64,000 nucleotides of DNA from CAYPPK01 sp964412615 (GCA_964412615.1 CAYPPK010000004.1:1-64000); one strand, 5' to 3'. Shown: positions 1 to 8,447, counted from the first letter of the stretch. Notes: generated by a model from the sequence alone, not told the origin. Translations and numbers: made by a program.

Positions 1-45
1 TGAATAAAGGAAAAACACCAGCTTTCGCTGATGCTCATCCTATCT

Positions 46-118
46 GGCTCCGGCGGTAGGATTCGAACCTACGACCATCTTCTTAACAGGGAGCCGCTCG
101 TCCCTGGGCGACTTTCTT
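46..118 (-). pseudogene. decayed tRNA-Asn copy
   Basis: The 3' half matches the neighbouring tRNA-Asn: GTT anticodon loop, T arm with TTCGAAT loop, and 3' acceptor strand CGCCGGAG followed by an encoded CCA. The T stem differs from the intact copy by a compensated pair change (GTAGG/CCTAC against GCAGG/CCTGC). The D arm is short and mismatched, the anticodon stem has two mismatches, and no 5' acceptor strand TCCGGCG is present. It is most simply a tandem duplicate that has lost its 5' end. Confidence 0.6.
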
Positions 119-130
119 TTCGGTGTAAAT

Positions 131-202
131 CTCCGGCGGCAGGATTCGAACCTGCGACCATCTCCTTAACAGGGAGTCGCTCTACCACTGAGCTACGCCG
201 GA
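131..202 (-). tRNA. tRNA-Asn (GTT)
   Basis: On the minus strand this folds as a full cloverleaf: acceptor TCCGGCG/CGCCGGA with discriminator G, D arm GCTC..GAGC, anticodon loop CTGTTAA (GTT), T arm GCAGG-TTCGAAT-CCTGC. No CCA is encoded. It has its own promoter about 75 bases upstream and lies just upstream of a decayed second copy. Confidence 0.93.
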
Positions 203-281
203 GATTTACATCGGAATTTTATTGTAGTCACCCGCCAAAAGCATGCTTTTGGCCCGCTTTGCTGCGCCGGAATATCTTTTA

Positions 282-310
282 ATTATAACTTGAAATAAGA
301 AGATATTCAA
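282..310 (-). promoter_or_regulatory. promoter of tRNA-Asn
   Basis: Minus strand TTGAAT, 17-base spacer, TATAAT. The predicted start is near 275, giving a leader of about 70 bases before the tRNA. That leader contains the palindrome CCAAAAGCATGCTTTTGG at 236-253. Confidence 0.7.
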
Positions 311-354
311 GCTTGACATAAATTTTTCCGCTAAATTTTCAACTGGATCAAATT

Positions 355-383
355 TTGACAAAGGATGCGTCGTATGCTAGTTT
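355..383 (+). promoter_or_regulatory. promoter, near-leaderless
   Basis: TTGACA, 17-base spacer ending in TGC, then TAGTTT. The start would fall near 390, only a few bases before the ATG at 394. The same TGCTAGTTT -10 block recurs at 6982-6990. Confidence 0.55.
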
Positions 384-393
384 TGTATTACTT

Positions 394-570
394 ATGGCAA
401 GAGTAAATCTGGGAATCATATTGGAGAATCTGGAGTCAGAACTAAGGAAAACCTTCCGGTCGGTTGTCAATGAAGACCACACGAACGCTCTGTTCCGCGC
501 TTTTAGGAAAAAGGTGTCGGACCATAAAACCTGGTATACCGTGCCGGATCATTTGGTTGAGAAAGACTAA
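394..570 (+). CDS. small protein, unknown function
   Basis: A 58-residue protein that I do not recognise. It is charged and predicted mostly helical, beginning MARVNLGIILENLESELRK and ending in DHLVEKD. A TTG at 355 would extend it by 13 residues, but that TTG is the -35 box of the likely promoter, so the ATG at 394 is chosen. There is no Shine-Dalgarno; the transcript would start almost at the ATG. A short intrinsic terminator follows. Function cannot be inferred. Confidence 0.5.
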   Translation: MARVNLGIILENLESELRKTFRSVVNEDHTNALFRAFRKKVSDHKTWYTVPDHLVEKD

Positions 571-603
571 TTGAGTAAAAACGAAAATTTAAATTTTGTG
601 AAG

Positions 604-624
604 TCCTCTTAATTGGGGATTTTT
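604..624 (+). terminator. intrinsic terminator
   Basis: Stem TCCTC/GGGGA (one GT pair) with loop TTAATT, followed by TTTTT. It sits between the small ORF and msrA. Confidence 0.5.
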
Positions 625-633
625 CATTTTTTT

Positions 634-642
634 TGCTATAAT
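634..642 (+). promoter_or_regulatory. extended -10 of msrA
   Basis: TGCTATAAT lies 17 bases before the msrA ATG, so the predicted leader is about 11 bases. No good -35 is visible. Confidence 0.5.
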
Positions 643-659
643 TGAGGAAATTTTAGGTT

Positions 660-1214
660 ATGGAAAATAAAGAAAGAACTGAAATTGCGGTATTCGGAGG
701 CGACTGCTTTTGGTGCACGGAAGCGGTTTTTGGCGAGCTCAAAGGCGTAATATCGGTTATGCCGGGATATGCCGGAGGTCGTAAGGAGAATCCAACTTAT
801 GAAGAAGTATGCGGCGGCACTACCGGACACGCGGAAGTAATTAAAATTGTTTATGAGCCGGCACAGATCAGTTTTGCCGATCTGCTGACGGTATTTTTTG
901 CCACCCATGATCCTACTACCCGCAATCGGCAGGGGAATGACGTAGGTACGCAATACCGGTCTATTATCTTATATGCCAACGAGAAGCAAAGAAAAGAGGC
1001 CGAGGAATTTATAGAAAAACTAAATCAAGCAGACGAAAAACCAATAATTACCGAGTTGAAGCCGTTGGAAAATTTCTATGAGGCCGAAGAGTATCATCGC
1101 GAGTATTATTTTAAAAACCGCGAACAGCCATATTGCCAGGTTGTCATAAACCCTAAACTGGAAAAACTTAAAGAACGGTTTGAGGAACTATTAAAGAATT
1201 CAAAAAGCAAATAG
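660..1214 (+). CDS. msrA: peptide methionine-S-sulfoxide reductase MsrA
   Basis: A 184-residue MsrA that reduces the S-epimer of methionine sulfoxide, free or in protein, using a catalytic cysteine. The N-terminal signature is GDCFWCTEAVF (residues 14-24), where most homologues have GCFWC, and the conserved GYAGG and GTTGHAEV motifs follow. Length is normal for the family. It is followed after five bases by msrB, so both epimers are covered by one transcript. The neighbouring DUF2914 membrane gene overlaps msrB and completes the operon. Confidence 0.93.
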   Translation: MENKERTEIAVFGGDCFWCTEAVFGELKGVISVMPGYAGGRKENPTYEEVCGGTTGHAEVIKIVYEPAQISFADLLTVFFATHDPTTRNRQGNDVGTQYRSIILYANEKQRKEAEEFIEKLNQADEKPIITELKPLENFYEAEEYHREYYFKNREQPYCQVVINPKLEKLKERFEELLKNSKSK

Positions 1215-1219
1215 CAGTT

Positions 1220-1624
1220 ATGGAAGAAAAAAATAAAAAAGACGACTTGCCTGCGCGGGCAGAAGAACTTCCTCCGGAACTCCGGCGGGTAGCCAGAGAA
1301 AAGGGGACGGAAGCGCCGTTTAGCGGAAAGTATGTGCATACTCAAGAGAAGGGAAGGTATAAATGCGCGGTTTGCGGGACCGAGCTTTTTTCTTCGGATG
1401 CCAAGTTTGATTCCGGCACCGGCTGGCCGTCATTTACTGAACCGGCCAATCTGGAGAATATAGAATTAAAAGAGGACTTGAGCCAAGGAATGCGAAGGAC
1501 CGAAGTCTTATGTAAAAAATGCGGCTCGCATCTTGGCCATGTGTTTGACGACGGCCCGGCCGATAGAGGGGGGAAACGGTATTGCATTAATTCCGTATGT
1601 TTGGAACTGGAGAAGGAAAAATGA
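1220..1624 (+). CDS. msrB: peptide methionine-R-sulfoxide reductase MsrB
   Basis: A 134-residue MsrB that reduces the R-epimer of methionine sulfoxide. Visible signatures are the two zinc pairs CAVC and CKKC, GTGWPSF, CGSHLGHVF, and the catalytic cysteine in RYCINS. It follows msrA closely, and its stop overlaps the next gene (ATGA at 1621). Residues 11-22 are coded by a palindromic GCCTGCGCGGGC stretch resembling an interspersed repeat found elsewhere in the window; it lies outside the catalytic core. Confidence 0.93.
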   Translation: MEEKNKKDDLPARAEELPPELRRVAREKGTEAPFSGKYVHTQEKGRYKCAVCGTELFSSDAKFDSGTGWPSFTEPANLENIELKEDLSQGMRRTEVLCKKCGSHLGHVFDDGPADRGGKRYCINSVCLELEKEK

Positions 1625-2706
1625 TTCAGAGAATTAAAACACTATATGAAAAATACGAGCGCCGTTTCTCTTCTTTGGCGTTTTTAGCCGGTTTTGTCTG
1701 GGATAATTTAACCCTTACCCGAGTTGATCTCTGGCTGGATAACCTTATTCTGCTTTGGTATCTTTTTCTGGCTTCTCTGGGGATTTTGGCTATCAACGCC
1801 TACGAAGCAGGCAGATGGCGGCACAATGTTTTTGCCAAGACAGCAAAGTTTTTTCCTTTGGCAGTGCAATTTGCTTTCGGCGGCATTTTTTCCGGCTTTT
1901 TTGTTTTTTATTCCCGCAGCGCTTCTCTGATTACCAGTTGGCCTTTTTTGTCTTTACTGTTTTTTCTTTTGATTGGAAATGAATTTTTCCGGGAGCGGTA
2001 TTCGCGTTTTACTTTTCAACTAAGCATTTTTTTTACTGCTCTTTTTTCTTACGCGATTTTTGCCGTGCCGGTGATTACCAGGAAGATGGGAGCGGATATT
2101 TTTATCCTAAGCGGCTTATTCAGCTTGGCCGTTGTCGCTTTTATAGCGCTTTTGCTTTTCTGGACCTCACCCGCGCGATTTCGCCACAGCCGCAAAATGC
2201 TTTTTATTAGCATCGGCGCTATTTATTTTACTTTTAATTTTCTTTATTTTGCTGATATTATTCCCCCTCTTCCGTTAACTCTAAAGGAGGCGGGTGTTTA
2301 CCATGCCGTAACCCGATTGCCCGGCGGAGAATACGAGGTAAGCTCTGAACCCGTTCCTTGGTATGTCATTTTCCAGGAGCAGCAAAATACTTTTCATCGC
2401 TTCGGCGATTCGCCGGTATATGTTTACACTTCAATTTTTGCCCCAACTAAATTGAATGCTAAAATTCTTCATCGCTGGTCTTATTACGATGAAAAGAAAG
2501 GCGATTGGCGAGAAACCGATCAGATGGGTTTTGCCATTACCGGCGGGCGGGACGGCGGCTATCGCGGCTTTACTTTTAAACAAAATCTGAACCCGGGTTT
2601 TTGGCAGGTAGAAGTTATCGCCGAGCGCGGGCAAACCTTGGGAAAAATAAGGTTTAAACTGGAAGAAGTAAATTCGCCGCCGGAATTAAATGCATTTCGC
2701 CGCTAA
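1621..2706 (+). CDS. membrane protein with C-terminal DUF2914 domain
   Basis: A 361-residue protein with about seven hydrophobic segments in residues 15-240, then an extracytoplasmic domain of about 110 residues that looks like DUF2914. The domain reads HRWSYYDEKKGDW, then a GGRDGGYRGFTFK stretch and GFWQVEVIAERGQTLG. The ATG overlaps the msrB stop, which fixes the start. Function is unknown in the family; co-transcription with the Msr pair suggests an envelope stress role, which is inference. Confidence 0.75.
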   Translation: MIQRIKTLYEKYERRFSSLAFLAGFVWDNLTLTRVDLWLDNLILLWYLFLASLGILAINAYEAGRWRHNVFAKTAKFFPLAVQFAFGGIFSGFFVFYSRSASLITSWPFLSLLFFLLIGNEFFRERYSRFTFQLSIFFTALFSYAIFAVPVITRKMGADIFILSGLFSLAVVAFIALLLFWTSPARFRHSRKMLFISIGAIYFTFNFLYFADIIPPLPLTLKEAGVYHAVTRLPGGEYEVSSEPVPWYVIFQEQQNTFHRFGDSPVYVYTSIFAPTKLNAKILHRWSYYDEKKGDWRETDQMGFAITGGRDGGYRGFTFKQNLNPGFWQVEVIAERGQTLGKIRFKLEEVNSPPELNAFRR

Positions 2707-2857
2707 CTTAAGCTATTTGTCTTGTTCAACTTGACTGTTGATAACTTTTACTGCGTTTTTTTTGGCTTATGTTATACTTTAAAAAAGACTTTTCTGGCTT
2801 ATCTAGGCCTGGAAAGAGGTCGACGTATTACTCAAGGTAAGTACTTATCAAAAAATT

Positions 2858-3064
2858 ATGAACAAATTATCAGCAGTAGATTGGGTAGCATTGGTGTTGG
2901 TGGTTGTCGGTGGTTTGAATTGGGGCCTGGTTGGGGCCTTGCAGTGGGATCTGGTGGCGACGGTGCTGGGCGATATGTCTATTCTTTCCCGGGCAGTATA
3001 TGTACTGGTGGGATTGGCGGCAGTATACGTATTGGTAATGTCTCCCAAACTCAGCAAACAGTAG
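2858..3064 (+). CDS. DUF378 family membrane protein
   Basis: A 68-residue protein with two hydrophobic helices and the family signature VVGGLNWGLVGALQWDLV, recognisable as DUF378 (small inner-membrane proteins of unknown function). It is a single-gene unit that ends in a strong bidirectional terminator shared with the ABC exporter operon on the other strand. Confidence 0.8.
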   Translation: MNKLSAVDWVALVLVVVGGLNWGLVGALQWDLVATVLGDMSILSRAVYVLVGLAAVYVLVMSPKLSKQ

Positions 3065-3074
3065 AATTTTGCAA

Positions 3075-3114
3075 AATTATAAAGGCGCGATTTTGAAATC
3101 GCGCTTTTATAATT
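3075..3114. terminator. bidirectional terminator
   Basis: Near-perfect inverted repeat: AATTATAAAGGCGCGATTT facing AAATCGCGCTTTTATAATT, with a two-base loop. It serves the DUF378 gene on plus and the exporter operon on minus. Confidence 0.8.
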
Positions 3115-3122
3115 GGAAAAAA

Positions 3123-4376
3123 TTATTCGTAACGCAAAGCTTCAATCGGGCTTTTCAAAGAGGCCTGGCGGGCCGGATAAAGACCGAAGACGAGGCCAAT
3201 CCCTCCGGAGACAAGAATTCCGAGTAAAGCAGCCGAAACCGGAAAAGAGAATTTCCAACCAAGCGCCAGATAATAACTTAGTCCTGCCGAAACCGCCAAA
3301 GAAAGAATAGCTCCCAAAATAATGCCGATAATTCCTCCGGTACCGGTAAGGATCACTGCTTCCAGCAAAAATTGCGTGAGAATATCCCGGCGGGTGGCAC
3401 CGATGGCCTTGCGCAAGCCTATCTCGCGGGTGCGTTCGGTTACCGAAACCAGCATGATATTCATAATACCAATGCCGCCTACTACCAGAGAAATTGCGGC
3501 GATGGACGCTAAAAATAAAGTAATAACGCTGGTAATGGTACTTAAGCGCGCGGCGATATCAGCCTGGGTTTGCACGAAAAAATCATCTTTTTCCGGATCA
3601 GTGATATTGTGATTGGCGCGCAGAGTTATTTTTATATCATCAACCGTGCGATTGATCGTGTCTTCACTGGCAGCTACCACTATAAGCCGGTCAAAATGTT
3701 TGCGCCCGAAAATATACTGCTGGGCGGTGGTATGGGGAACCAACACAATATCATCAAAATTGAAAAAAGAAACTTGCCCTTTGGCCGGCAGAATTCCCAC
3801 CACTCGGAAATTTCTGCCGTTTATTTTAAATCTTTCATTCAAGGGATCAGACAAACCAAAAAGTTCCCGGGCCACCCGATCGCCGATAATGGCAACACTG
3901 GCCTGCGACTTGACTTCTTCGGCGCTGAAAAAGCGCCCTTTTTCCGGAGATATGTCAAAAATTCTCCCCAAAAGTCCCTCGTCTTCAATACTTCCTCCGC
4001 CCAAAAGAGTGGCCTGATAGGTTTCGTTTTGGAAAACGGTTTTGATCGTGCCAAAAACCACCGGCATAATATCCTGAATAAAAGGCGCATTCACTTTTTG
4101 GCGCAAACTTTGCAAATCCTTTTCCCGCAAAGAATCCAGAAAAGTGGCGGCAATATCAGTCGGGCCCTTGGGTTCGCGGCCGGGGATTACCGCGATAGTC
4201 TTGGAACCAAGTCCTTGCACTTGGGCAAGAATCAGGCCTTCTGCTCCTTTACCAATGGCCACCACCATAATGATCGCCGTAACGCCAATAATAATGCCAA
4301 GCACGGTCAGACCGGACCTGGTTTGGTGGGCGCGCACGCCCCGGATAGCGGTTTTAAAACTGTGCTTAAACTTCAT
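3123..4376 (-). CDS. MacB-type ABC transporter permease
   Basis: A 417-residue permease of the MacB/FtsX type. It has an N-terminal helix (SGLTVLGIIIGVTAIIMVV), a large extracytoplasmic MacB_PCD domain (about residues 45-250), then three helices of the FtsX domain with the characteristic ERTREIGLRKAIGA motif. The ATPase gene ends one base upstream. With the adaptor it forms a three-gene exporter for an unknown substrate such as a peptide, lipoprotein or antimicrobial. Confidence 0.88.
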   Translation of the reverse strand: MKFKHSFKTAIRGVRAHQTRSGLTVLGIIIGVTAIIMVVAIGKGAEGLILAQVQGLGSKTIAVIPGREPKGPTDIAATFLDSLREKDLQSLRQKVNAPFIQDIMPVVFGTIKTVFQNETYQATLLGGGSIEDEGLLGRIFDISPEKGRFFSAEEVKSQASVAIIGDRVARELFGLSDPLNERFKINGRNFRVVGILPAKGQVSFFNFDDIVLVPHTTAQQYIFGRKHFDRLIVVAASEDTINRTVDDIKITLRANHNITDPEKDDFFVQTQADIAARLSTITSVITLFLASIAAISLVVGGIGIMNIMLVSVTERTREIGLRKAIGATRRDILTQFLLEAVILTGTGGIIGIILGAILSLAVSAGLSYYLALGWKFSFPVSAALLGILVSGGIGLVFGLYPARQASLKSPIEALRYE

Positions 4377-5096
4377 TTATTTGATGAATTTAGCTCCCGC
4401 TTCGCGGCGAGCGGGGTTTAGGGCATCAGAATTTATTTTCCCGTCCAATAATTTAATTATCCGGCTGGCGTATTCTGCCGTGTAGGTTTCGTGGGTTATT
4501 AAAACTATGGTCTTTTTTTCTTTCTCGTTTAGCTGCCGCAGAATATCCATGACGGTTTGGCCTGATTTGGAGTCTAGATTGCCGGTTGGCTCGTCGGCAA
4601 AAATAATTTGGGGGTTGTTGACCAAAGCTCGCGCGATGGCTACTCGCTGTTTTTCTCCTCCGGATAGCTGGTTGGACAAATGATCAACGCGGTGCGTAAG
4701 CCCCACGGCCGCAATCGCTTCCCTGGTTCTTTTTTCCCATTGCAATTCAGGCACCTTGGAATAAAGCAGCGGCAATTTTACATTTTCAGAAACCGTGGCC
4801 CTGGGGAGGAGGTTAAAGGACTGGAAAATAAAGCCCATTTTTTGGTTACGTACTTCGGCAATTTCATTTTCGGAATAATCGCCAAAAGTTTTTCCATCAA
4901 ACCAATATTCGCCGGAAGAATGCCGATCCAGAAAACCCAAAATATGAAGCAGGGTAGACTTGCCCGAGCCGGAGGGCCCCATGATGGCGGCAAATTCTCC
5001 TTTTTCCAAAGCGAAAGAAACTCCCTGAAGGGCGGGAGTTTCTATGCCGTCAATTTCGTAAATTTTCTTAAGACCCTTGGTTTCAATGAGAGCCAT
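4377..5096 (-). CDS. ABC transporter ATP-binding protein (MacB/LolD type)
   Basis: A 239-residue ATPase. Walker A is GPSGSGKST (residues 40-48), the Q-loop lies in FQSFNLLPR, the signature is LSGGEKQRVAIARAL, Walker B is IIFADEPTGNLD, and the H-loop is LITHE. The TGNLDSKSG stretch is typical of the LolD/MacB subfamily. It lies between the adaptor and permease genes and should power the FtsX-like permease by mechanotransmission. Confidence 0.9.
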   Translation of the reverse strand: MALIETKGLKKIYEIDGIETPALQGVSFALEKGEFAAIMGPSGSGKSTLLHILGFLDRHSSGEYWFDGKTFGDYSENEIAEVRNQKMGFIFQSFNLLPRATVSENVKLPLLYSKVPELQWEKRTREAIAAVGLTHRVDHLSNQLSGGEKQRVAIARALVNNPQIIFADEPTGNLDSKSGQTVMDILRQLNEKEKKTIVLITHETYTAEYASRIIKLLDGKINSDALNPARREAGAKFIK

Positions 5097-5107
5097 GTGC
5101 TTTATAA

Positions 5108-5494
5108 TTATTCGGAAAGCGCTATTTTTTCTCCTTCTTTAAGGCCAGCGGTTATCTCAATATTTCCGTCCGATCCCCGCAACCCGGTGGAAACTTTGCG
5201 CTCCTCCGTAGAGCCGTCTTTGTTTATGACCCTTATTTTCTTGTCGCCATTTTGGGTGAATACCACCCGCTGCGGAACGGCAATAACTCCGGTTCTTCGG
5301 TCGGTTACAATATCCAGGTTGGCGGTCATTCCGGATTTAATGCGGTTATCCTGTTGGGAGAATTGCAAAGTGGTTTTGTAAGTCGCAACTCCTTCCACTA
5401 TTGTTTCAGCCGGATCAATGGTTACAATGGCAGCCGGAAACGTTTCGTCGTTTCCATAAGCGTCCAAAGTAACATCCGCGGTCTGGCCTATTTT
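5108..5494 (-). CDS. membrane fusion (adaptor) protein, C-terminal part
   Basis: The C-terminal 128 residues of a MacA/HlyD-type adaptor, beginning at the assembly gap with KIGQTADVTLDAYGN and ending EGEKIALSE. The beta-barrel and membrane-proximal segments (GMTANLDI, VIAVPQRVVF) are clear. The N-terminal part lies beyond the gap (5505-6903). Together they form one adaptor gene of the exporter operon, directly upstream of the ATPase gene. Confidence 0.8.
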   Translation of the reverse strand, partial: KIGQTADVTLDAYGNDETFPAAIVTIDPAETIVEGVATYKTTLQFSQQDNRIKSGMTANLDIVTDRRTGVIAVPQRVVFTQNGDKKIRVINKDGSTEERKVSTGLRGSDGNIEITAGLKEGEKIALSE

Positions 5495-5504
5495 NNNNNN
5501 NNNN
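5495..5504. other. assembly gap 1 (10 N)
   Basis: Ten undetermined bases inside the adaptor gene. The sequence immediately to the right (5505 to about 5815) does not look like adaptor protein. Confidence 0.99.
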
Positions 5505-5815
5505 GCCATGATGCAAAAAAATGTTTAAGCTTGCCCGTGGCCACCCGCGCGGCAGTTTGAGTAAAACAAATAATCATCTTTCTTTGTTTATTTTCTAAAA
5601 ACTCCTCCTGGATATGCGGGTAAAATGGATCCGCACCTTTTTCAATGAGTGTTTTTGCTAATGTTACGCCCACCACGCCAAACTGATCGGACCAGTTAAG
5701 GCTGAGCGAAAATAACTGATAGCTTAAGTTTTTTTTGAATTGCGCCGTGCCCACTCCGCGTTCATGCGCAACCCTTAAATAGGCAGATTGAATATCCGCC
5801 AAAGAGGGCCTTACT
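5505..5815 (-). other. probable foreign coding fragment at contig end
   Basis: Open on minus in the same frame as the adaptor, but the encoded stretch (for example ADIQSAYLRVAHERGVGTAQ, IEKGADPFYPHIQEEF, FTQTAARVATGKLKHFFASW) has no counterpart in adaptor proteins. In those, DTLQIEV is followed within about ten residues by the KIGQTADV found across the gap. I do not recognise the fragment. It is probably a mis-joined contig end rather than a real insertion; the exact junction near 5815 is uncertain. Confidence 0.5.
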
Positions 5816-6903
5816 TCAATCTGCAAAGTATCTCGGGAAATGACCGAAATCACAGCGGTGCTGGCCGCCACTATTTCTCCGGCCTTAATATCAACTTTGG
5901 TAATTGTTCCATTTAGGGGGGAGCGGATCAGAGTTTTTTCTATCTGGGCTTTGATATTGTCCACTTTAGCCAGGGCTTCGCGGTAAATAGCCTCCTGGTT
6001 GGCGATTTTTTCTGGCAAAGGACTTGCTTGTTTCAAAGCCAGTTCCCGTTCTTGAATAAGAAGATTGGTTTCGGCCGCCGAAAGATTTAATAAGGCGATT
6101 TCAATGTTACTGCGTCCGGTGGAAATATCCGATTTATAACCGTCTATGGTGGTTTGGGAAATAGAGGTATTGCTGGTTAAAGCATTTACCACTAAAGATA
6201 CTTTGTCCAAGAATGATTTTATCTTTTGTAAATTTTCCTTGGCAGTGGAAGCAGGTGCGGACAAATTTAGAGAATTTAGTTCTGCTAAAGATGATTTCCA
6301 AGAAAGCAAAAGTGATTCTATGGCCAGCCGTTCTGCTTCAATCTGGGATTTTATGCTTGAATCCGCAGAAAGATTCAGTGTGGGGTTGGCCGAGCGGGGA
6401 TTGCTGAAAAATTGATCATTTTTGTTGCGGATAGCATCATCTGATTTGGTATAAGCGTCCTGGATCCTGACATTAAGTGTTTGGCGGGCATCATTTACTT
6501 TGGCTGACTGCACCTCAACTTCTTCAAGGCGAGTGCCGCGCTTTATCTCATCCAATTTTGCTTTTTGCGCTTCGGCACTGGCCTCGGTTTCCGCTAATTG
6601 AGCTGCCAGATCCGCATTGGCAATCTGCACCAAAACTTGACCGGCAAAAACTGCATCTCCGACCTCAACCAAGACTCGGGAAGTTCGCCCGCTGCGGTCA
6701 AAGGCCAGATTAACGCTGGCGGCCGGCTTGACTCGGCCGGTGGCGCTGACTTCTTCAACCAAATCGCGTTTTTGGGCAACGACAAATTCTGCCGTATCCT
6801 CTCCGCTGGTGAAAAAATAAATCCCGGTTAGGGCACCCACGGAGACCAGTAAAGTTAAAATGCCTAAAGGTTTGGCAAAAAATTTTACAATTTTTTTCGG
6901 CAT
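5505..6903 (-). CDS. membrane fusion (adaptor) protein, N-terminal part
   Basis: MacA/HlyD-like adaptor. It has a signal anchor (ILTLLVSVGALTGIYFF), the first half of the lipoyl domain (VNLAFDRSGRTSRVLVEVGD), an unusually long helical hairpin of about 220 residues, and the second lipoyl half (TLIRSPLNGTITKVDIKAGE), ending at DTLQIEV near 5816. Beyond that the reading frame runs into unrelated sequence up to the gap. The ATG at 6903 is preferred over the TTG two codons earlier. In a single-membrane cell it would couple to the permease rather than to an outer-membrane channel. Confidence 0.75.
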
Positions 6904-6961
6904 ATACAATACGATCTTTCTATTTTAACATGTTTTTGTTAAATAAGACATGTCAATTGTC

Positions 6962-6990
6962 TTGACTGCGAATTTATCCAATGCTAGTTT
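6962..6990 (+). promoter_or_regulatory. promoter of the 7015 gene
   Basis: TTGACT, 17-base spacer ending in TGC, then TAGTTT. It is followed by AAAAAAGGAGC as ribosome binding site before the ATG at 7015. The -10 block is the same as at 376-383. Confidence 0.7.
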
Positions 6991-7014
6991 TGAAATAGAA
7001 AAAAGGAGCAAAAT

Positions 7015-7266
7015 ATGACCGATAATATTCCCGATTCTCCGGTAATAGGAAGGCCATATTGCCCTGGCTGCGAGCCAGATGCCGATCCTAGCAGAGAAAT
7101 ACTTGATGTTCGCTATTGCGAAAGCTGTGCATTAAGCTACCGGGGCGTTGATGATGCAGCTGTTGAGGCAGAAGCTTTTTTGTCAGGAACTGCGGAAGCA
7201 GGCGGAGAAGACAACCGCCGGTGGTGTGATCTTATTCACAAAGGTTCTTCAAAGAAAAAGAAATAG
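7015..7266 (+). CDS. small zinc-ribbon-like protein, unknown
   Basis: An 83-residue acidic protein with two cysteine pairs, CPGC (about residues 18-21) and CESC (about 36-39), which look like a zinc ribbon, and a lysine-rich C-terminus (KGSSKKKK). No family is recognised. It has its own promoter, a clear GGAG site and a terminator, so it is a monocistronic unit. Its role is unknown; nucleic-acid binding is only a guess from the zinc ribbon and basic tail. Confidence 0.7.
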   Translation: MTDNIPDSPVIGRPYCPGCEPDADPSREILDVRYCESCALSYRGVDDAAVEAEAFLSGTAEAGGEDNRRWCDLIHKGSSKKKK

Positions 7267-7295
7267 TATCAGATAGAAAACTATAAAATGTTAAG

Positions 7296-7322
7296 GCTGC
7301 CCAAAATACGGGCGGTTTTTTT
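7296..7322 (+). terminator. intrinsic terminator
   Basis: CTGCCC, loop AAAATAC, GGGCGG, then a run of seven T. Confidence 0.75.
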
Positions 7323-7374
7323 GTTCATGATTTTTTAATTGGTTTTCTTTAGGAAGGAATGGCGACTTTTTGCA

Positions 7375-8433
7375 ATGAAGAAAAACGAAATATTGGCGCG
7401 GCCCTTGCGCATTGCGCAAATTGCTCCCCTGGTGGAAAGAGTTCCGCCTAAAAAATACGGGGGAACCGAAAGAATGATTTATGCGCTCACCGAAGGTTTG
7501 GTAAAAAAAGGACACCAGGTAACGCTTTTTGCCAGCGGAGATTCTTTAACTTCCGCCAAACTCTTTTCGGTTTACCCTCGGTCTTTGCGCGAAGCAAGGA
7601 TTCCAGATCTTTATGGGACCAATATCTGGACGCTTTTGAACGCCGGCATTGTATATCAGCAACAAAAAGATTTTGATATTATCCATGATCATCTTGGTGT
7701 TTTTAGCCTGCCGACTGCCAATCTGGCCCGCAAGCCGGTAGTGATGACTTTTCATGGCCCCTTTTTGCCCCAAGTGCGACGGATGTATAAGGTGTTAAGC
7801 CGTCCTTATGTTGTAACCATATCCAAAGCGCAGGGCCGCACGGCCGAGGGACTAAACCATATTGGCACTGTTTACAATGGTCTTAATTTGGAATCTTACC
7901 CTTTTTCTCCGACTCACGACGGGTATTTGCTTTTTGTAGGCCGACTTTCAGAAGAAAAGGGCCCGCACTATGCCGTAGAGGTGGCCCAATATCTGGATAT
8001 TCCGCTTATTATCGCGGCAAAACTGGACGAAGTTGACATGTCTTATTTTAACCAGTATATTTCCCCTCGTCTTTCCGATGATCGGATCAAATGGATCGGC
8101 GAGGTAGATGAACCAACCCGAAACAAGCTCATGTCCAGGGCTCTTTGCGTGCTCTCTCCGGTAAGCTGGCCAGAACCGTTTGGACTGATTATGATAGAGG
8201 CGCAAGCTTGCGGGGCTCCCGTAGTGGGATTCAGAAGAGGAGCCGTGCCGGAAATTGTCGCGCACGGTCGCACCGGCTACGTAGTGGAAAATTTGGATGA
8301 AATGATAGAGGCAGTAAACAAAATCGGCAAAATTTCGCGGCTGGAATGCCGCCGCCATGCCTTGAGAAATTTCAATGCTGAACGCATGGTAGATGCATAC
8401 GAAAAAATTTATTACCAGTTATTGGGCTTTTAA
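7375..8433 (+). CDS. glycosyltransferase family 4
   Basis: A 352-residue GT-B retaining glycosyltransferase. It has the N-terminal acceptor domain with KYGGTERMIYALTEGLVKKGH, IIHDHLG and VVMTFHGPF, and the GT4 nucleotide-sugar site in the C-terminal half: LLFVGRLSEEKGPHYAVEVA, WPEPFGLIMIEAQACGAPVV and GAVPEIV. The ATG at 7375 is chosen; a TTG 12 codons upstream would place the AGGAAGG site inside the gene. The next gene is a GH15/GH63-like glucosidase 14 bases downstream, a pairing suggesting synthesis and turnover of one glucan or glycoside. Confidence 0.88.
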   Translation: MKKNEILARPLRIAQIAPLVERVPPKKYGGTERMIYALTEGLVKKGHQVTLFASGDSLTSAKLFSVYPRSLREARIPDLYGTNIWTLLNAGIVYQQQKDFDIIHDHLGVFSLPTANLARKPVVMTFHGPFLPQVRRMYKVLSRPYVVTISKAQGRTAEGLNHIGTVYNGLNLESYPFSPTHDGYLLFVGRLSEEKGPHYAVEVAQYLDIPLIIAAKLDEVDMSYFNQYISPRLSDDRIKWIGEVDEPTRNKLMSRALCVLSPVSWPEPFGLIMIEAQACGAPVVGFRRGAVPEIVAHGRTGYVVENLDEMIEAVNKIGKISRLECRRHALRNFNAERMVDAYEKIYYQLLGF

Positions 8434-8447
8434 AAAATATTATTATA

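Noticed and set aside
31..282. Open frame of 83 codons across the tRNA region
   Set aside because: It reads through both tRNA-Asn copies (the familiar GGIRTxD-type artefact) and has no coding signal of its own.
355..393. TTG start extending the first small protein by 13 residues
   Set aside because: The TTG is part of the TTGACA box and no ribosome site precedes it.
1249..1262. Palindromic GCCTGCGCGGGC inside msrB as a mobile repeat
   Set aside because: Too short and only loosely like the copy at 18541; kept only as a remark.
2722..3096. 124-codon frame overlapping the DUF378 gene
   Set aside because: It is a shifted frame of the DUF378 gene; that gene has a clear family match and proper end at the terminator.
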